From Smallanthus sonchifolius (Eukaryota; Streptophyta; Magnoliopsida; Asterales; Asteraceae), in the NCBI GenBank assembly GCA_023525975.1, contig CM042022.1:25841001-25905000 (forward strand): a DNA stretch of 64,000 bases, written 5' to 3'. Below the pieces are notes generated by a model that saw nothing but the letters and a program-made list of their open reading frames with translations, searched no databases and was not told the origin of the DNA. Of the stretch, positions 43,308 through 54,758 are shown in pieces (within the stretch, counting starts at the first letter, position 1; each line of letters starts with the position of its first letter). Position numbers and translations under genes: made by a program.

Positions 43308-45538
43308 TTAGTCTTTCTTTGGGTGGGAGCCATCGACTTCCACCGTATCTCCTGTTTCTTCATTCAAATCCTTCAGTTTTGGTAGCTTGTCAAAGTACTC
43401 ATCGATCCAGTCAGTGTTTTCAAAATCCTTCCCAATATTCAGTTTCTTTCCTTTGTTGAATTTCTTAGCTTTCTTTAGTTGGTAGTCCAGATTAGTATCG
43501 ATGAATTTGGCAATTTCAAATGGATCATTAGATAGGCATGCATTTCCCCCTGTGTTGTAGGTCACTGATTGTTTTCCAACACGAAGTGTCAAGATTCCTT
43601 CATTCATATCAATAACGGCTCGAGCAGTGGCTAAAAATGGGCGACCCAAAATCAGAGGTACGGAATAGTCGGGTCCCATTTCTAATACCATGAAATCGGC
43701 AGGGAAGACAAACTTGCCGACTTTTTCTAGTAAGTTCTCAATGACTCCTATGGGTGATTTGACTGATCCATCTACGAGTTCGATAGTTGCATTGACAGGT
43801 CGTCGATTCCTAATATTTAACCTTTTAAACATGACATAAGGCATTACATTCACACTTGCTCCTAGGTCAGCGAGCGCAAAGGTTATTGGTAATGGTCCGA
43901 TAGAACAAGGTAGAGAGAACTTTCCAGGATCTGAAAGTTTCTTTGGAAGGCATCTTTCAATGAGTGCGACACAATGATTAGTCCTTTTTACTGCTTCCTC
44001 CATGTTTCTTTTGTTTGTAAGGAAATCCTTCAAGAAACGTCCATACTTAGGCATTTGTTGTATGATATCCAAGAAGGGAAGATTGATATGGATCTGGTTT
44101 AATAGTTCAATGAATTTCTCATATTGTTCGTTAGTCTTCTGCTTTACTAGCCTTCCTGTGTATGGTATGTGGGAATGGAACGTTCTTTTTCTCGGAATTT
44201 TTTGAGGAGTATCTACTTGAGCAGGATGTGGAGTTATCTTTGATTGTGATTCTTGGGTGGTTGTTTCTATGATATGTGGACGAAGCGGTACTCCGGTGAA
44301 TATCTCTTTCCTTGTTGATTGAACCTCTTCGTCTGGCATTGGTGGCTCTGGATAAACCTTGCTATTCCTCATAGTGATAGCACCTACATTTACTTTTGGA
44401 TTGGTTTCGGTATTACTCGGAAGACATCCTGATTGTCTTTCGGATAGAAGTTTTGCAATTTGCCCTAATTGTGTTTCAATGGACTGTAGAGTTGCTTTCT
44501 GTGTCTTTAACTCAGCTTCATGAAGACCAAACCGTTCCTCATATAGTTTGTGACGGGAATCTACTAGAAGGGCTTGACTTTTAGTTGTAGAGATTAACTT
44601 AGTTACCGCGTCCTCCAAGCTTAACTCGTTGCTTGGTTTGCTAGTTCCTTGAAATTGTTGACGAGGCTGATAGTTTTGAGGTGGTCTTTGTTGAAACTGT
44701 TGCTGTTGTTGTCCAAAGCCGGATAGTCCCTGATTGTTGTTATCCTTTCAGCTAAAGTTTGGATGGTTTCTCCAACCAGGATTGTAGGTGTTACTATAGG
44801 GGTTGTTTTGTAGGCGATTTGTTCCGATAGAGTCAACCTGCTCGGTATTAGTGGTGATACTCTTCACTTCTTCAGTAGCCTCAACGGCGATCTTGCCCTT
44901 ACTAAGTTGATTGAGTCGAGTGGTGAGGGCGTCTACTTGAGCAAAAAGTGATGTGACAGTATCGACAGAATGAACTCCTTGCCTGGCTCCCCGGTGTTCC
45001 TTGGACTGTACCATTGATAGTTGTTCATAGCTATTTCCTCAATTAGGTTGTAAGCTTCTTGTGGTCTCTTGTTTCCAAAAATACCACCTGCAGTAGCGTC
45101 TAGTGTCTGACGAGCTTGATTATGCAACCCATTGTAGAATGAGGATACTTGTAACCAAACTTCTAGCCCATGGTGAGGACTTTTCCTTAACATGTCCTTA
45201 AATCGTTCCCATGCCTCATATAGTGATTCACCATCATCCTGAGTGAAAGTGGTGATATCATTTCTTAGCTTAACAGTTTTAGCTGGCGGGAAGTATTTTG
45301 ATAGGAATTTCTGAGCTAGATCATCCCATGTAGTGATTGACCCGGTAGGAAGAGAGTTTAGCCATGTCTTAGCTCGTTCCCTTAAGGAAAAGGGAAACAT
45401 TCGGAGGCGAATTGTGTCATTCGACACTCCGTTCAGTTTGAAAGTGTCACAAATTTCAAGGAAATTTGCAATGTGGGCATGTGGATCCTCATCGGGTAAT
45501 CCATGGAAAGTGCATGATCTTGTGATACTAGATCCCAA
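43308..45538 (-). pseudogene. Athila B gag and aspartic protease
   Basis: Gag begins about 45538 (MGSSITRSCTFHGLPDEDPH) and shows the Retrotrans_gag domain: FPFSLRERAKTWLNSLP, FLSKYFPPAKT, SLYEAWERFKDMLRKSPHHG. Frame changes near 44970 and 44740 and a stop near 44620 interrupt the middle (asparagine/glutamine-rich). From 44618 a 436-aa ORF continues with MEDAVTKLI, a coiled-coil-like segment, FLTNKRNMEEAV, and protease with an intact ADLGASVNVMP active site and LILGRPFLATARAVID, ending SHPKKD at 43308. The protease is clearly diverged from that of element A, although the LTRs are of one family. Confidence 0.87.
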
Positions 45539-45770
45539 AGCCTATAGTGACAGTCTTGCGAAATAGGAAATAGTGTGGTTTTCAACGGCCATTCTTCTAG
45601 TACGGTTTTCTAGTATTCGACGGTGAAGGAATCTTTCGAGCTCTTCTAAAGGTTGATATAAACCAGTAGTGGAGCTATGGATCATACACTACTTGCAACA
45701 AACATAACAGAAAAATAGATGAAAATTGATAGGTTAATCCGTTAACTTGAATTTTTCTTGAAATTACCGT

Positions 45771-45793
45771 GTCCCCGGCAACGACGCCAAAAA
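45771..45793 (-). other. Athila B primer-binding site (tRNA-Asp type)
   Basis: The minus strand reads TTTTTGGCGTCGTTGCCGGG next to the 5' LTR; GGCGTC for GGCGCC is one mismatch to tRNA-Asp. Confidence 0.8.
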
Positions 45794-45795
45794 CT

Positions 45796-47496
45796 TGATG
45801 TGTCGTTTTTAGTATATAAAAATATAATAAATATATTTTTAGGATGGTCTTACGAGATCAGGTTTTAAATTTATAAAATGATAATTACTTTAACTTAAAA
45901 ACACACACAATAGGAAAGTGTACCTATCGCAGCGTAATATAGTTTAGGTAAGAACCAAGTATCGAACCAAGGGACACGGTCGAATTCCAATACTCAACCT
46001 TTGTTAATGTTTAGCCTGTTTAATTAGTGTGTGAGTTTTGTGTGCTTGTAGAACATGAAAGTAAATGACAGAAAAGTAAATGGCGGTAAAGTAAATAGCA
46101 GAAAAGTAGAAACGTGCGTGAAGTGTGTAACAGAAATGTAACGAACAGAATATTAAATAACAGGAAAGTAAATAGGTTGAAATGATCAGGTTACGAATAG
46201 TATTGCTTTGGGTTTTGAATCCTCTTCGTACGTGATAATGTTAAGTTGACTAATCCATTGATATGACTACTACAAATGTGTGACCCGGGTCACCGCTAGA
46301 GCCTCGTCCTCACGGCATTTGATTTGCAAATTTAAAAACTTTAACAAGTGGTAGTGCCTCCCGTTAAGGACAAAAATTACCCTCAACAGTTCGAATGGTC
46401 ATCACCGGGTTGGTTTAAGACATCGAACGTAAAATGCTTTGTATTAAAGTTAAATAGGTGATTATATTTTGCTCACTGGGAGGCGGTGTAACAATGGGAT
46501 CAAGTATAAAGACGTACCGTTCCCAACATGAGTTCACCAGTTCTTGGTCACATAATAAGTTCGTATATAAACGTACGATCTTAATAGTGTTAACCAAGCC
46601 TTAGCTTATCAATCTCTACTTGTATAAAGACGTACAAGCTTCAAGAGAAGTTCGATTAAAAAGGTTTTACACTTTACAAATCAAGAACACTCACAAATAT
46701 AAAGACGGATTTAGACAATAATAAAAGCCCACCAAAATGGTGGTTTTAGGACGAATAGATAAAGACATAAACACATCACTTGGATTAATACATTAAACAT
46801 TAACATGCACCAAACTTCATCTTCACCCTAGCAATACAAAGAGTTTAGCCATGAATGGCCATACTAACTAGCATAACGCTGAGTTTCGTAGGCTCTACTA
46901 TTGCGGAACAAGGAGGAAGAGCCCCTCCGCTCACTACTCTCTACTCTAACTACTACTCTCTACTCTAACTACGAAATGCACTCTCAAACGAGGTCTGGAT
47001 GGATATTCTTTTCCCTGAATTGGTGTGTCTAATGAAGAACTCAAACCATCTATTTATAGGCCTCAAAATGAGCAATGCACTGTCGTGCATTGGATTGCAC
47101 GGGCGTGCAAACACCTCGGGAATCAAACAGGGTACAAATGGCAGTGTACTGGAGCCTTGGAGAGCAAGACAGGCAATGCACGGCTTTGCATGGCATTGCA
47201 CGGACGTGCAAACCCCTACCTGCTCTCCAGGCTTGTCTTTTAGCTGCTGGTTGACTTCTGTTGACCTGGTTTGACTTCTTGGGGGTCAATGCTTGGGTTT
47301 GGTCCTCCAAAAGCTTCAAAAGCTTAATTTCTTCATGTTTTAAGTTGGTTTTTGCATTGTTTATCTTGGAGCATCGAATAACCTGAAATTATGAAATATT
47401 AACGTTTTAAGTATCAACTGCAAGGTTATTAATCAATTAGTACCATAATATGGGGATTATTACGCATACAAAACATGTATAATTTAGGACATATCA
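45796..47496 (-). repeat. Athila B 5' LTR
   Basis: 1701 bp, ends TGATGTGT and ATATCA in plus-strand reading. Contains TACGTCTTTATAC copies and the GCACG..CGTGC palindromes (about 47080-47215), like element A. A 23-bp duplication of CTACTCTCTACTCTAACTA type occurs near 46932-46970. Confidence 0.87.
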
Positions 47497-49478
47497 ATTT
47501 CTCAAAGATTACAGTTCCTCTGACTACTTTAACTCGTAAGAATGTAAAGTATGAATGGGGAACAAAGCAAAAAGAAGCTTTCCAAACTCTGAAAGAGAAA
47601 CTGACTCATGCACCTATATTGGCTTTACCAGATGGTAATGCAAACTTTGTAATCTATTGTGATGCTTCTCACAACGGTCTAGGTTGTGTATTAACGCAAA
47701 GAAACAAAGTTATTGCCTATGCATCTCGTCAGTTAAAAACTCATGAAAAGAATTATATAACTCGTGATCTAGAGTTAGGTGCCATAATTTTTGCCCTGAA
47801 ATTATGGAGACACTATCTCTATGGAGTTAGATTTACAGTTTATACTAATCATAAGAGTTTGAAAATATCTTTGGTCAGAAAGAATTAAACAGAGACAAAG
47901 ACGATGGTTAGAGATCTTAAGTGACTATGATTGTGAAAAGGCAAATTTTGTTGCAGATGCCTTTACAAGAAAAGAACGAGATAAACCAAAACGAGACTTG
48001 AACTTCGTGTAGATCTCGTGTCTTAATTAAAAGATGCTCAACATTTTGTTCAAACAGAAGAAGACTTAGAACAACAAGGAATGGAGAGCATGATTAAACA
48101 ATTGACTAAAGGAAACGATGAAATACTTCGTATGAATAAAAGAATCTGGGTTCTGATCAACGGAAATCTTCGGGAAAGAATACTCGAAGAAGCACAAAAA
48201 TCAAAATGTATGATGCACCCAAGAAGTGACAAAATGTATAAAAAAACTAAAAGAGAATTACCGGTGGATTGGCATGAAGAAAGATATTGCCATATATGTT
48301 GCAAAATGTCTTACTTTCGCACAAGTAAAGGCAGAACACCAGAAACCTTCTGGTTTATTGCAACAATTAGAGATACCAGTTTGGAAGTGGGAGATGATAA
48401 CAATGGATTTTATTACTAAACTTCCTCGAACCAGTCGGGAAATGATACTATCTGGGTTATCATTGACAGATTTACTAAATCTGCTCATTTTCTACCAATG
48501 AAAGAAACCTTCAGTAAGGATAGATTGGCTCGTCTATATGTAAATGAGATTGTGTCTTTACATGGAGTGTCATTATCCATAGTGTCAGATAGAGATAGTC
48601 GGTTTACATCTCGATTCTGGCAAAGTTTCCAAAAAGACATGGGAACTCGTCTGAACCTGAGCACTGCCTATCATCGTTAGACAGATGGGCAAAGTGAAAG
48701 AAAAATTCAAACTTTAGAAGATATGCTTCGAGCCTGTGTGATAGACCTAGGTGGTAGTTAGGATGATCACCTACCCCTAATGGAATTTTTATACAACAAT
48801 ATTTATCACACAAGCATTCAAGCAGCACCTTTCGAGCCCTTATATGGTAGAAATTGTTGAACGCCTATATACTGGGCTGATATAGGAGAAAACCAATTGT
48901 CAGGATCTGAACTTGTTCAGGAAACAACTGACAAAGTAGCTCAAATACAAGAACGATTGAAAGCAGCAAGGGATAGACAAAAGAGCTATGCTGATAAAAG
49001 AAGAAAGCCACTAGAATTTGAAATTAGAGACAAGGTGTTATTGAAAGTATCACCTAGGAAAGGAATAGTTCGATTCGGAAAGAAGGGTAAACTAAGTCCT
49101 CGATTTGTTGGACCCTTCAAGATTATTAAACGAATTGGACCAGTGGCTTATCAGTTGGAATTACCAGAAGTGATGGGTGGAATACATGACGTATTCCATG
49201 TATCTAATCTTCGCAAATGTCTAGCTGATGAATCTTTGATAATGCCTCTTCAAGACATAGAGGTAAATGAAAAACTCAGATTTGTAGAACAACCCCTACA
49301 AATAGAAGGTCGTCAGACTAAAAAGTTGAAGAAGAAAAGATTGAAACTAGTCAAAGTCAAGTGGAAGTCTAGACGTGGTCCTGAAAGTACTTGGGAACTA
49401 GAATCAGAAATGAAAAAAAAGTATCCACACATGTTCTAATAAATCTCGAGGACGAGATTTTTCAAAAGGTGGGGAGAA
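47497..49478 (+). pseudogene. Element 3 pol 3' part: RNase H, integrase, chromodomain-like end
   Basis: Continues RT/RNase H from FSKITVPLTTLTRKN, through YCDASHNGLGCVLTQ and ASRQLKTHEKNY, to the integrase core (DFITKLPRTSRE, SLSIVSDRDSRFTSRFW, SERKIQTLEDML). The C-terminal part (48897-49439) is open for 180 codons: KGKLSPRFVGPFKII, GIHDVFHVSNLRKCLADE, then the chromodomain-like LVKVKWKSRRGPESTWE, ending near 49439. Lesions include a shift near 47880, further shifts near 48210-48440 and TAG near 48679. The polypurine-like AAGGTGGGGAGAA directly precedes the LTR at 49479. Confidence 0.88.
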
Positions 49479-49848
49479 TGTAACATTCGTAAAAATTTCA
49501 TGCCAAATTAATAAAAATATAAAGTATAAAGGCCAAAAGTGCAATTACATCAAAGATCAAGTAGTAAAAATGAAAAATCTAAAAATTATTTGATATCGGA
49601 CCGATATCTCTTTTCATATCGGTCCGAAGCGAAACATGGTCAGATATCGGACCGAAGTGAAACATGATCAGATATTGGACTGATATCCATTCTTATAACT
49701 GTCCGCAATGGAACGTTGAGTCGGTTATCAGACCGATATCAATCCATAACGGTCCGACGACCTCCTCCCAGCCGCAATTTGGGGTGCTGACACGAGTCCC
49801 AGGACTCGGCCCTGGAATCTGACGCGTGTCATGATGTCGGACCGATAT
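49479..49848 (+). repeat. Element 3 3' LTR, truncated by element 4
   Basis: The first 370 bp of the LTR, colinear with 25289-25660 and including several TCGG(A/T)CCGA palindromes. It stops where element 4 begins; gatat (49844-49848) is the presumed left target site. The rest of this LTR and its flanking taaat are missing from the window. Confidence 0.85.
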
Positions 49849-50349
49849 TGACACCCCGTCCTAGGCACCCCCTGGACGTGTGCGAGTGCGGCAAACGATT
49901 GGTACCTGCTTTGATTTTAGAGTTTTATAAAACACAGCGGAAGTCTTTTTCACAAGGATTGTTTCATAATTCTTTCAACCTTGAGGGTTGTAATTGTAAA
50001 TATTAAAACTCAGTTGGAAAACAAAAGTCTTGTATTTACTTTCATAAACATAGGGATTTAAATACCCTTTTTCATTTGATTACAAAACAGAGTTTGAAAC
50101 CAAATACAACTCTTGTCTCTTATGGTCAAGTTCAAGACACGGGAAATAGTACTATCCGAGGTTGATCAGTTCCTCGGTCCTATCTCCTCTTTTCTTTTTC
50201 AGGATTATCTATGCATGAGGCCTGAGAATCCAACATGCATTTTATCCTTTCATAGTCCCTCGAGTCAGATCTCATGTCTACCCTTCACTTTTCCTAGTTT
50301 AGATCTTATGTCTGCCCATATCCCTTTTCATTCTCATTTTATTCATTAC

Positions 50350-50753
50350 CTGAAAACATTTTGAAAATAAAATGTCAGCGCGAACGTCGGTGAATAAAAT
50401 TATCTTGACGATAAAATCATTTGGCACAAACAAGTATTAATTTCATAATCATAACTTTATGTTCAATCCACACATTCAGCAGCCCCGTCCTGTTCAATCG
50501 CACCATAGTATACACTAGCGTTATGTCTTATAACAAGGGACATGTTTGCCTCCGAAGTTGTTACAAGACAAGCCCCAGCCGCAACCCGGGAATTTCACCC
50601 GAGACCCGTGTATCCCTTGCAAGTTTTACGTATACCTATGGCCTGAATGCTTTCATGTAGAAGAACGTTAAGCATTATTCCCTTAACCTTTATTTGGCCA
50701 TTTTCGCAAACGTAAATGTTTGACACAAGTTTTGAAATAGATAAAGTATTCAC
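50350..50753 (-). other. Probable leader intron within element 4 LTR
   Basis: On the minus strand AAG|GTGAAT (donor, 50753) and TTTTCAG|GTAA (acceptor, 50350) bound 404 nt. Donor GGTGAATA is perfectly complementary to TATTCACC (complement of 50389-50396), which is followed by a GCTGAC branch-like motif. The same layout is in the 5' LTR (about 58332-58735). Confidence 0.45.
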
Positions 50754-50977
50754 CTTGTTTATAGGAATGAGCCTCTAAGTCGAAAGCTTATAGACTAGCT
50801 TCTTAACTTGATTTCTCTAGCATTCCAACCTTTCTACAAGCGTTTCCTTCTTAACCGGGCACTACAACGAGCGGGAGTTGGACCGGGATCGTTGGGAGTG
50901 GCTAGAAATCACCTGGAACGAGTTTTAGAAGCTTGGAATCGTGTTTGGAATAAATAAATCGAATGAAATCGATCAGC

Positions 50978-50987
50978 TATTTATAGG
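50978..50987 (-). promoter_or_regulatory. TATA box of element 4 LTR
   Basis: The minus strand reads CTATAAATAG, downstream of the TCGGNCCGA palindromes in element orientation, as in element 3. Confidence 0.65.
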
Positions 50988-51004
50988 CTGAAATCGGGGT
51001 CCAT

Positions 51005-51400
51005 GTCAGATCGATATGCATAGGGATGTCGGTCCGACATCCATCTATGCACACGTCAGCCCTACATGTCTCAATCTGATTGGACCGCACATGTTTGGCG
51101 GCTATATAGGACCAATATCTGGACCATGTCGGTCCGATATCCAGACCCATGTCCCATCATTAGGGCTGAGTCATTGGACACGTGTCAACACCACAAATTG
51201 CGGCTACGAGGAGGTTTGCGGACCGATATGGAATGATGTCAGTCCGATAACCGACATATGATATTTTACGGACCGTTATAGGAATGGATATCGGTCTGAT
51301 ATCCATCCTGAATTTATTTCGATCCGATATCTAAACCTCCATTTGCTTCGGACCGATACGAGATCAATGTCGGTCCGATATCAGCTTACTTTCCAAAGTT
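51005..51400 (-). promoter_or_regulatory. TCGGNCCGA palindrome array of element 4 LTR
   Basis: Multiple TCGGTCCGA, CGGACCGATA and related degenerate copies upstream of the TATA box (on the minus strand), some extended to 15-bp inverted repeats. Corresponds to the element 3 array at 25406-25755; the copy in the second LTR is at about 58985-59385. Confidence 0.7.
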
Positions 51401-51497
51401 TTCATTTTAAACCCTAGACTTTGGTACTTTAGATACACAAGTCCTTATAGGTTTCTAACCTTATCATTTTTTAGACATTTTCATGGCAGGTGTTACA

Positions 51498-54400
51498 TCC
51501 TCTCCACCTTGTTTTAATCTCGTCCTCGGGATTACTGGAACAAGTGGGGATATTTCTTTTTCATTTCTGACTCTAGTTCCCACGTGTATTCAGGTCCACA
51601 TCTGGAGTTCCATTTCACTTTCACAATCATCAATTTCTTTCTTTTCAATTTCTTTTCATGCATGTCCTCGATTTGCAAAGGTTGTTACAAATTTCAACTT
51701 TTCATCTACCTCTACATCGTGCAGGGGTATTACAAGAGATTCATATGCCAAACACTTGCGCAGATTTGACACATGGAATACATCGTGTACTCCATTCATT
51801 TCTTCTGGTAGTTCGAGTTGATAGGTCACAGGTCCAACTCTTTACAAGATTTTGAATGGTCCTACGAATCTAGGACTTAACTTTCCTTTCTTTCAAAATC
51901 TTACAACACCTTTCCATGGTGAAACTTTCAACAGAACGTTATCAACGACGTTGAATTCTAACGGATTTCGTCGTCTATTAGCATAACTCTTTTGATGATC
52001 TTGAGCCGCTTTCTGTCTATCTCTTATTTGAATAACTTTCTCAGTTGTCTCCAGGACTATTTCAGGTCTGGATAACTGATTTTCTCCTATTTCTGACCAA
52101 CATATTGGAGTTCGACATTTATGACCGTATAAGGCTTCAAAAGGAGTGGCCTATGTACTCGTATGATAACTATTGTTATAGGAAAATTCCATTAGAGGTA
52201 AGTGGTCATCCCAACTTCCTCCCAAATCAATGACATAAGCCCTTAACATATCTTCCAGAGTTTGAATAGTTCTTTCTCTCTGCCCGTCCGTTTGAGGATG
52301 ATAGGCAGTGCTAAGATTCAGTTTGGTTCCCAGGGCTTTTTGAAAACTTTGCCAGAATCAAGAATTAAATCTACTATCTCTATCTGACACAATAGATAGT
52401 GGCACACCATGTAATGACACGATTTCATTAACGTACAATTGTGCCAGCTTATCCATGCTGAACGTTTCTTTCATGGGAAGAAAATGAGCAGACTTAGTAA
52501 GACTGTCAATGATAGCCCATATAGTATCATTTCCTCGACTGGCTCAGGGAAGTTTAGTAATGAAATCCATGGTTATCATCTCCCATTTCCAGACACTAAC
52601 ATCAAGTTGCTGTAACAAGCCAGACGGCTTTTGATGTTCAGCTTTAACTTGAGAACAGGTTAAGCATTTTGCAATATAGATAGCGATATGTTTCTTCTTC
52701 CTATCCACCAATAATTGGCTTTTAGGGTTTTGTACATTTTATCGCTTCTATGATGCATCGTATACTTAGATTTATGAGCTTATTCAAGAATTTCTTCACG
52801 AGTATTTCCATAAATAGGAACCCAGATTCTCTTATTCATTCTAAGAATATCATCGTTGCCTTTGACCAATTGGTCGATCATACCTCTCAAACCTTCTTTC
52901 TCTAGGTTGGGTTTTTGTAAGGCAAACTTTTGAGATTCCTTAATACGAGTAATAAGATCGATTTGAAGATCGAGTCTTAAAGCATGAACTCATTTAGGTT
53001 TCTCATGTTCTTTTCTACTCAAGGCATCGGCTACAACATTGGCTTTGCCTTCATGATAATAGATTTCACAATCGTAATCATTCAGGACTTCCATCCAACG
53101 CCTTTGCCTCATATTCAGTTCTTTCTGACTGAATATATATTTTAGGCTTTTATGATCAGTGAATATGGTGAATTTGACTCCATAAAGATAGTGCCTCCAT
53201 AATTTCAAAGCGAAAGTTATGGCGCTCAATTCTAAATCGTGAGTCGTATAATTCTTTTCATGAATTTTCAATTGACAAGAAGCATAAGCAATAACTTTGC
53301 TTCCTTGCATTAATACACAACCAAAGCCGGTGTGTGAAGCATCACAGTAAACTGAAAAGCCTTTATTTCCATCTGGCAAAGCCAGTATGGGTGCTTGAGT
53401 CAGTTTTTGTTTCAGAGCTTCAAAAGCTTCAGATTGTTTAGGTACCCATTCATACTTAACTGATTTGCGAGTCAGAGAAGTTAATGGAACAGCAATTCAA
53501 GAAAAGTTTTGGATAAATCTCCGATAAGAACGAGCCAAACCGAGAAAACTACGAACTTCGGTTGGTGATTTCGGGATTTCCCATTTGGATATTGCTTTAA
53601 TTTTAACAGGGTCAACTTGGATGCCATCAGCGTTAATGACATGTCCAAGGAATTGGACTTATGTCAACCAGAATTCACATTTTGAGAATTTAGTATACAA
53701 CTTCTCGTTTCTCAGGATTTCAAGCAAAGTCCTTAAATGAGTTGCATGCTCTTCCTTACTTTTGGATTAAATAAGGATATCGTCAATGAATATGATAACA
53801 AACTTATCCATGTAAGGTTTACAAACTCGATTCATCATGTCCATGAAAGTTGTTGGTTCATTAATAAGTCCAAACGGCATTACCGTGAACACATAATGAC
53901 CATATCTAGTTCTAAAAGTTGTTTTGGAAATATCTTCTTCCTGGACTTTCAATTGATGATAGCCAGATCGAAGATCGATTTTTGAGAAACAATGAGCTCC
54001 CTAAAGTTGATCAAAGAAATCATCAATTCTAGGAAGCGTATAACGGTTCTTTATCGTGACTTTGTTTAGCTCGCGATAGTCAATGCACATACGCATTGAA
54101 CCGTCTTCCTTCTTAACGAATAAGACCGGAGCCCCATAAGGTGATGAGCTTGGTCTTACGAATCCTTTCTCGAGCAATTCATCTAACTACTTCTTCAATT
54201 CTGCCATTTCATTGGGAGCTAATCTGTACGAGGCTTTAGCAATAGGTGTCGTACCGGGTACAAGATTGATTCTGAATTCCACTTCTCTCTCGGGTGGAAT
54301 TCCACGCAGTTCGTCAGGGAAAACATCAGGAAATTCAGCCACAACCGGCACATCTTCAATCTTTTTTTTAGTGTTGGTAGTTACAGATACAAGGTATGCT

Positions 54401-54741
54401 AAGCATCCTTTTTGTAGATATTTTGTGGCTTTCAACATGGAAATTATTCCAACAGAGTTGGATAATTTATCACCTTTTATTATCAGGATATTGCCTTTCG
54501 ATGAACGAAGCTCTATGGCTTTCTTATCACACAGGATACAGGCTTGGTTAAAGACTAATCAATCTATTCCTAAAACAATGTCAAATCCTGCCAAAGTCAT
54601 AGGCAACAGTTGTACAAGAATAATATGTTTAGATAGTGTGATAATACAATCTTTGAGGATTTCTGAAATTTGGACTAGGTCCCCGTTGGCAGTTTCTACC
54701 ACGTATTTCTTGTCTAATTTAGCCAGAGTTTTATTTAACAT
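51498..54741 (-). pseudogene. Element 4 pol (protease, RT, RNase H, integrase), decayed
   Basis: In minus orientation: protease region (54741-54559, ending AGFDIVLGID), linker with VPVVAEFPDVFPDELRGIPP (about 54380-54290), RT (KIDLRSGYHQLKV near 53970, FIDDILI near 53770), RNase H (53379-52990; YCDASHTGFGCVLMQ) and integrase down to a chromodomain-like end near 51500. Stops and shifts are spread through RT and integrase, e.g. TAG near 54002 and many in 52740-51520. Inactive, but domain order is the same as in elements 1 and 2. Confidence 0.87.
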
Positions 54742-54758
54742 TCTACAGAATTTATGAT

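Larger units (their letters stand above)
40661..47496 (-). mobile_element. Athila-type element B, gag-protease only, 3' LTR truncated
   Basis: 6836 bp on the minus strand. Complete 5' LTR 45796-47496; tRNA-Asp type primer site 45771-45793 (one mismatch in the GGCGTCGTTGCC part); gag and protease 45538-43308; post-pol region 43305-40970; then only about 300 bp of 3' LTR (40661-40961). RT, RNase H and integrase are absent: protease ends in a stop and the sequence passes straight to the post-pol region shared with element A. Right flank atttc (47497-47501) pairs with inverted gaaat at 38987. The left end was lost with part of the gag of element 3. Confidence 0.85.
49849..51497 (-). repeat. Element 4 3' LTR
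   Basis: 1649 bp from TGACACC to TGTTACA in plus-strand reading. On the minus strand: TCGGTCCGA-type palindromes (complement of about 51005-51400), TATA box (50978-50987), probable leader intron 50753-50350. Plus-strand ORFs of about 80 aa at 50113 and 50421 recur in the other LTR only because the LTRs are copies. Confidence 0.87.

Noticed and set aside
50113..50660. ORFs of about 80 aa repeated at 58095-58642
   Set aside because: They lie in both LTRs of element 4 and are alike only because LTRs are copies; antisense to the element and across its probable leader intron and exon sequence.
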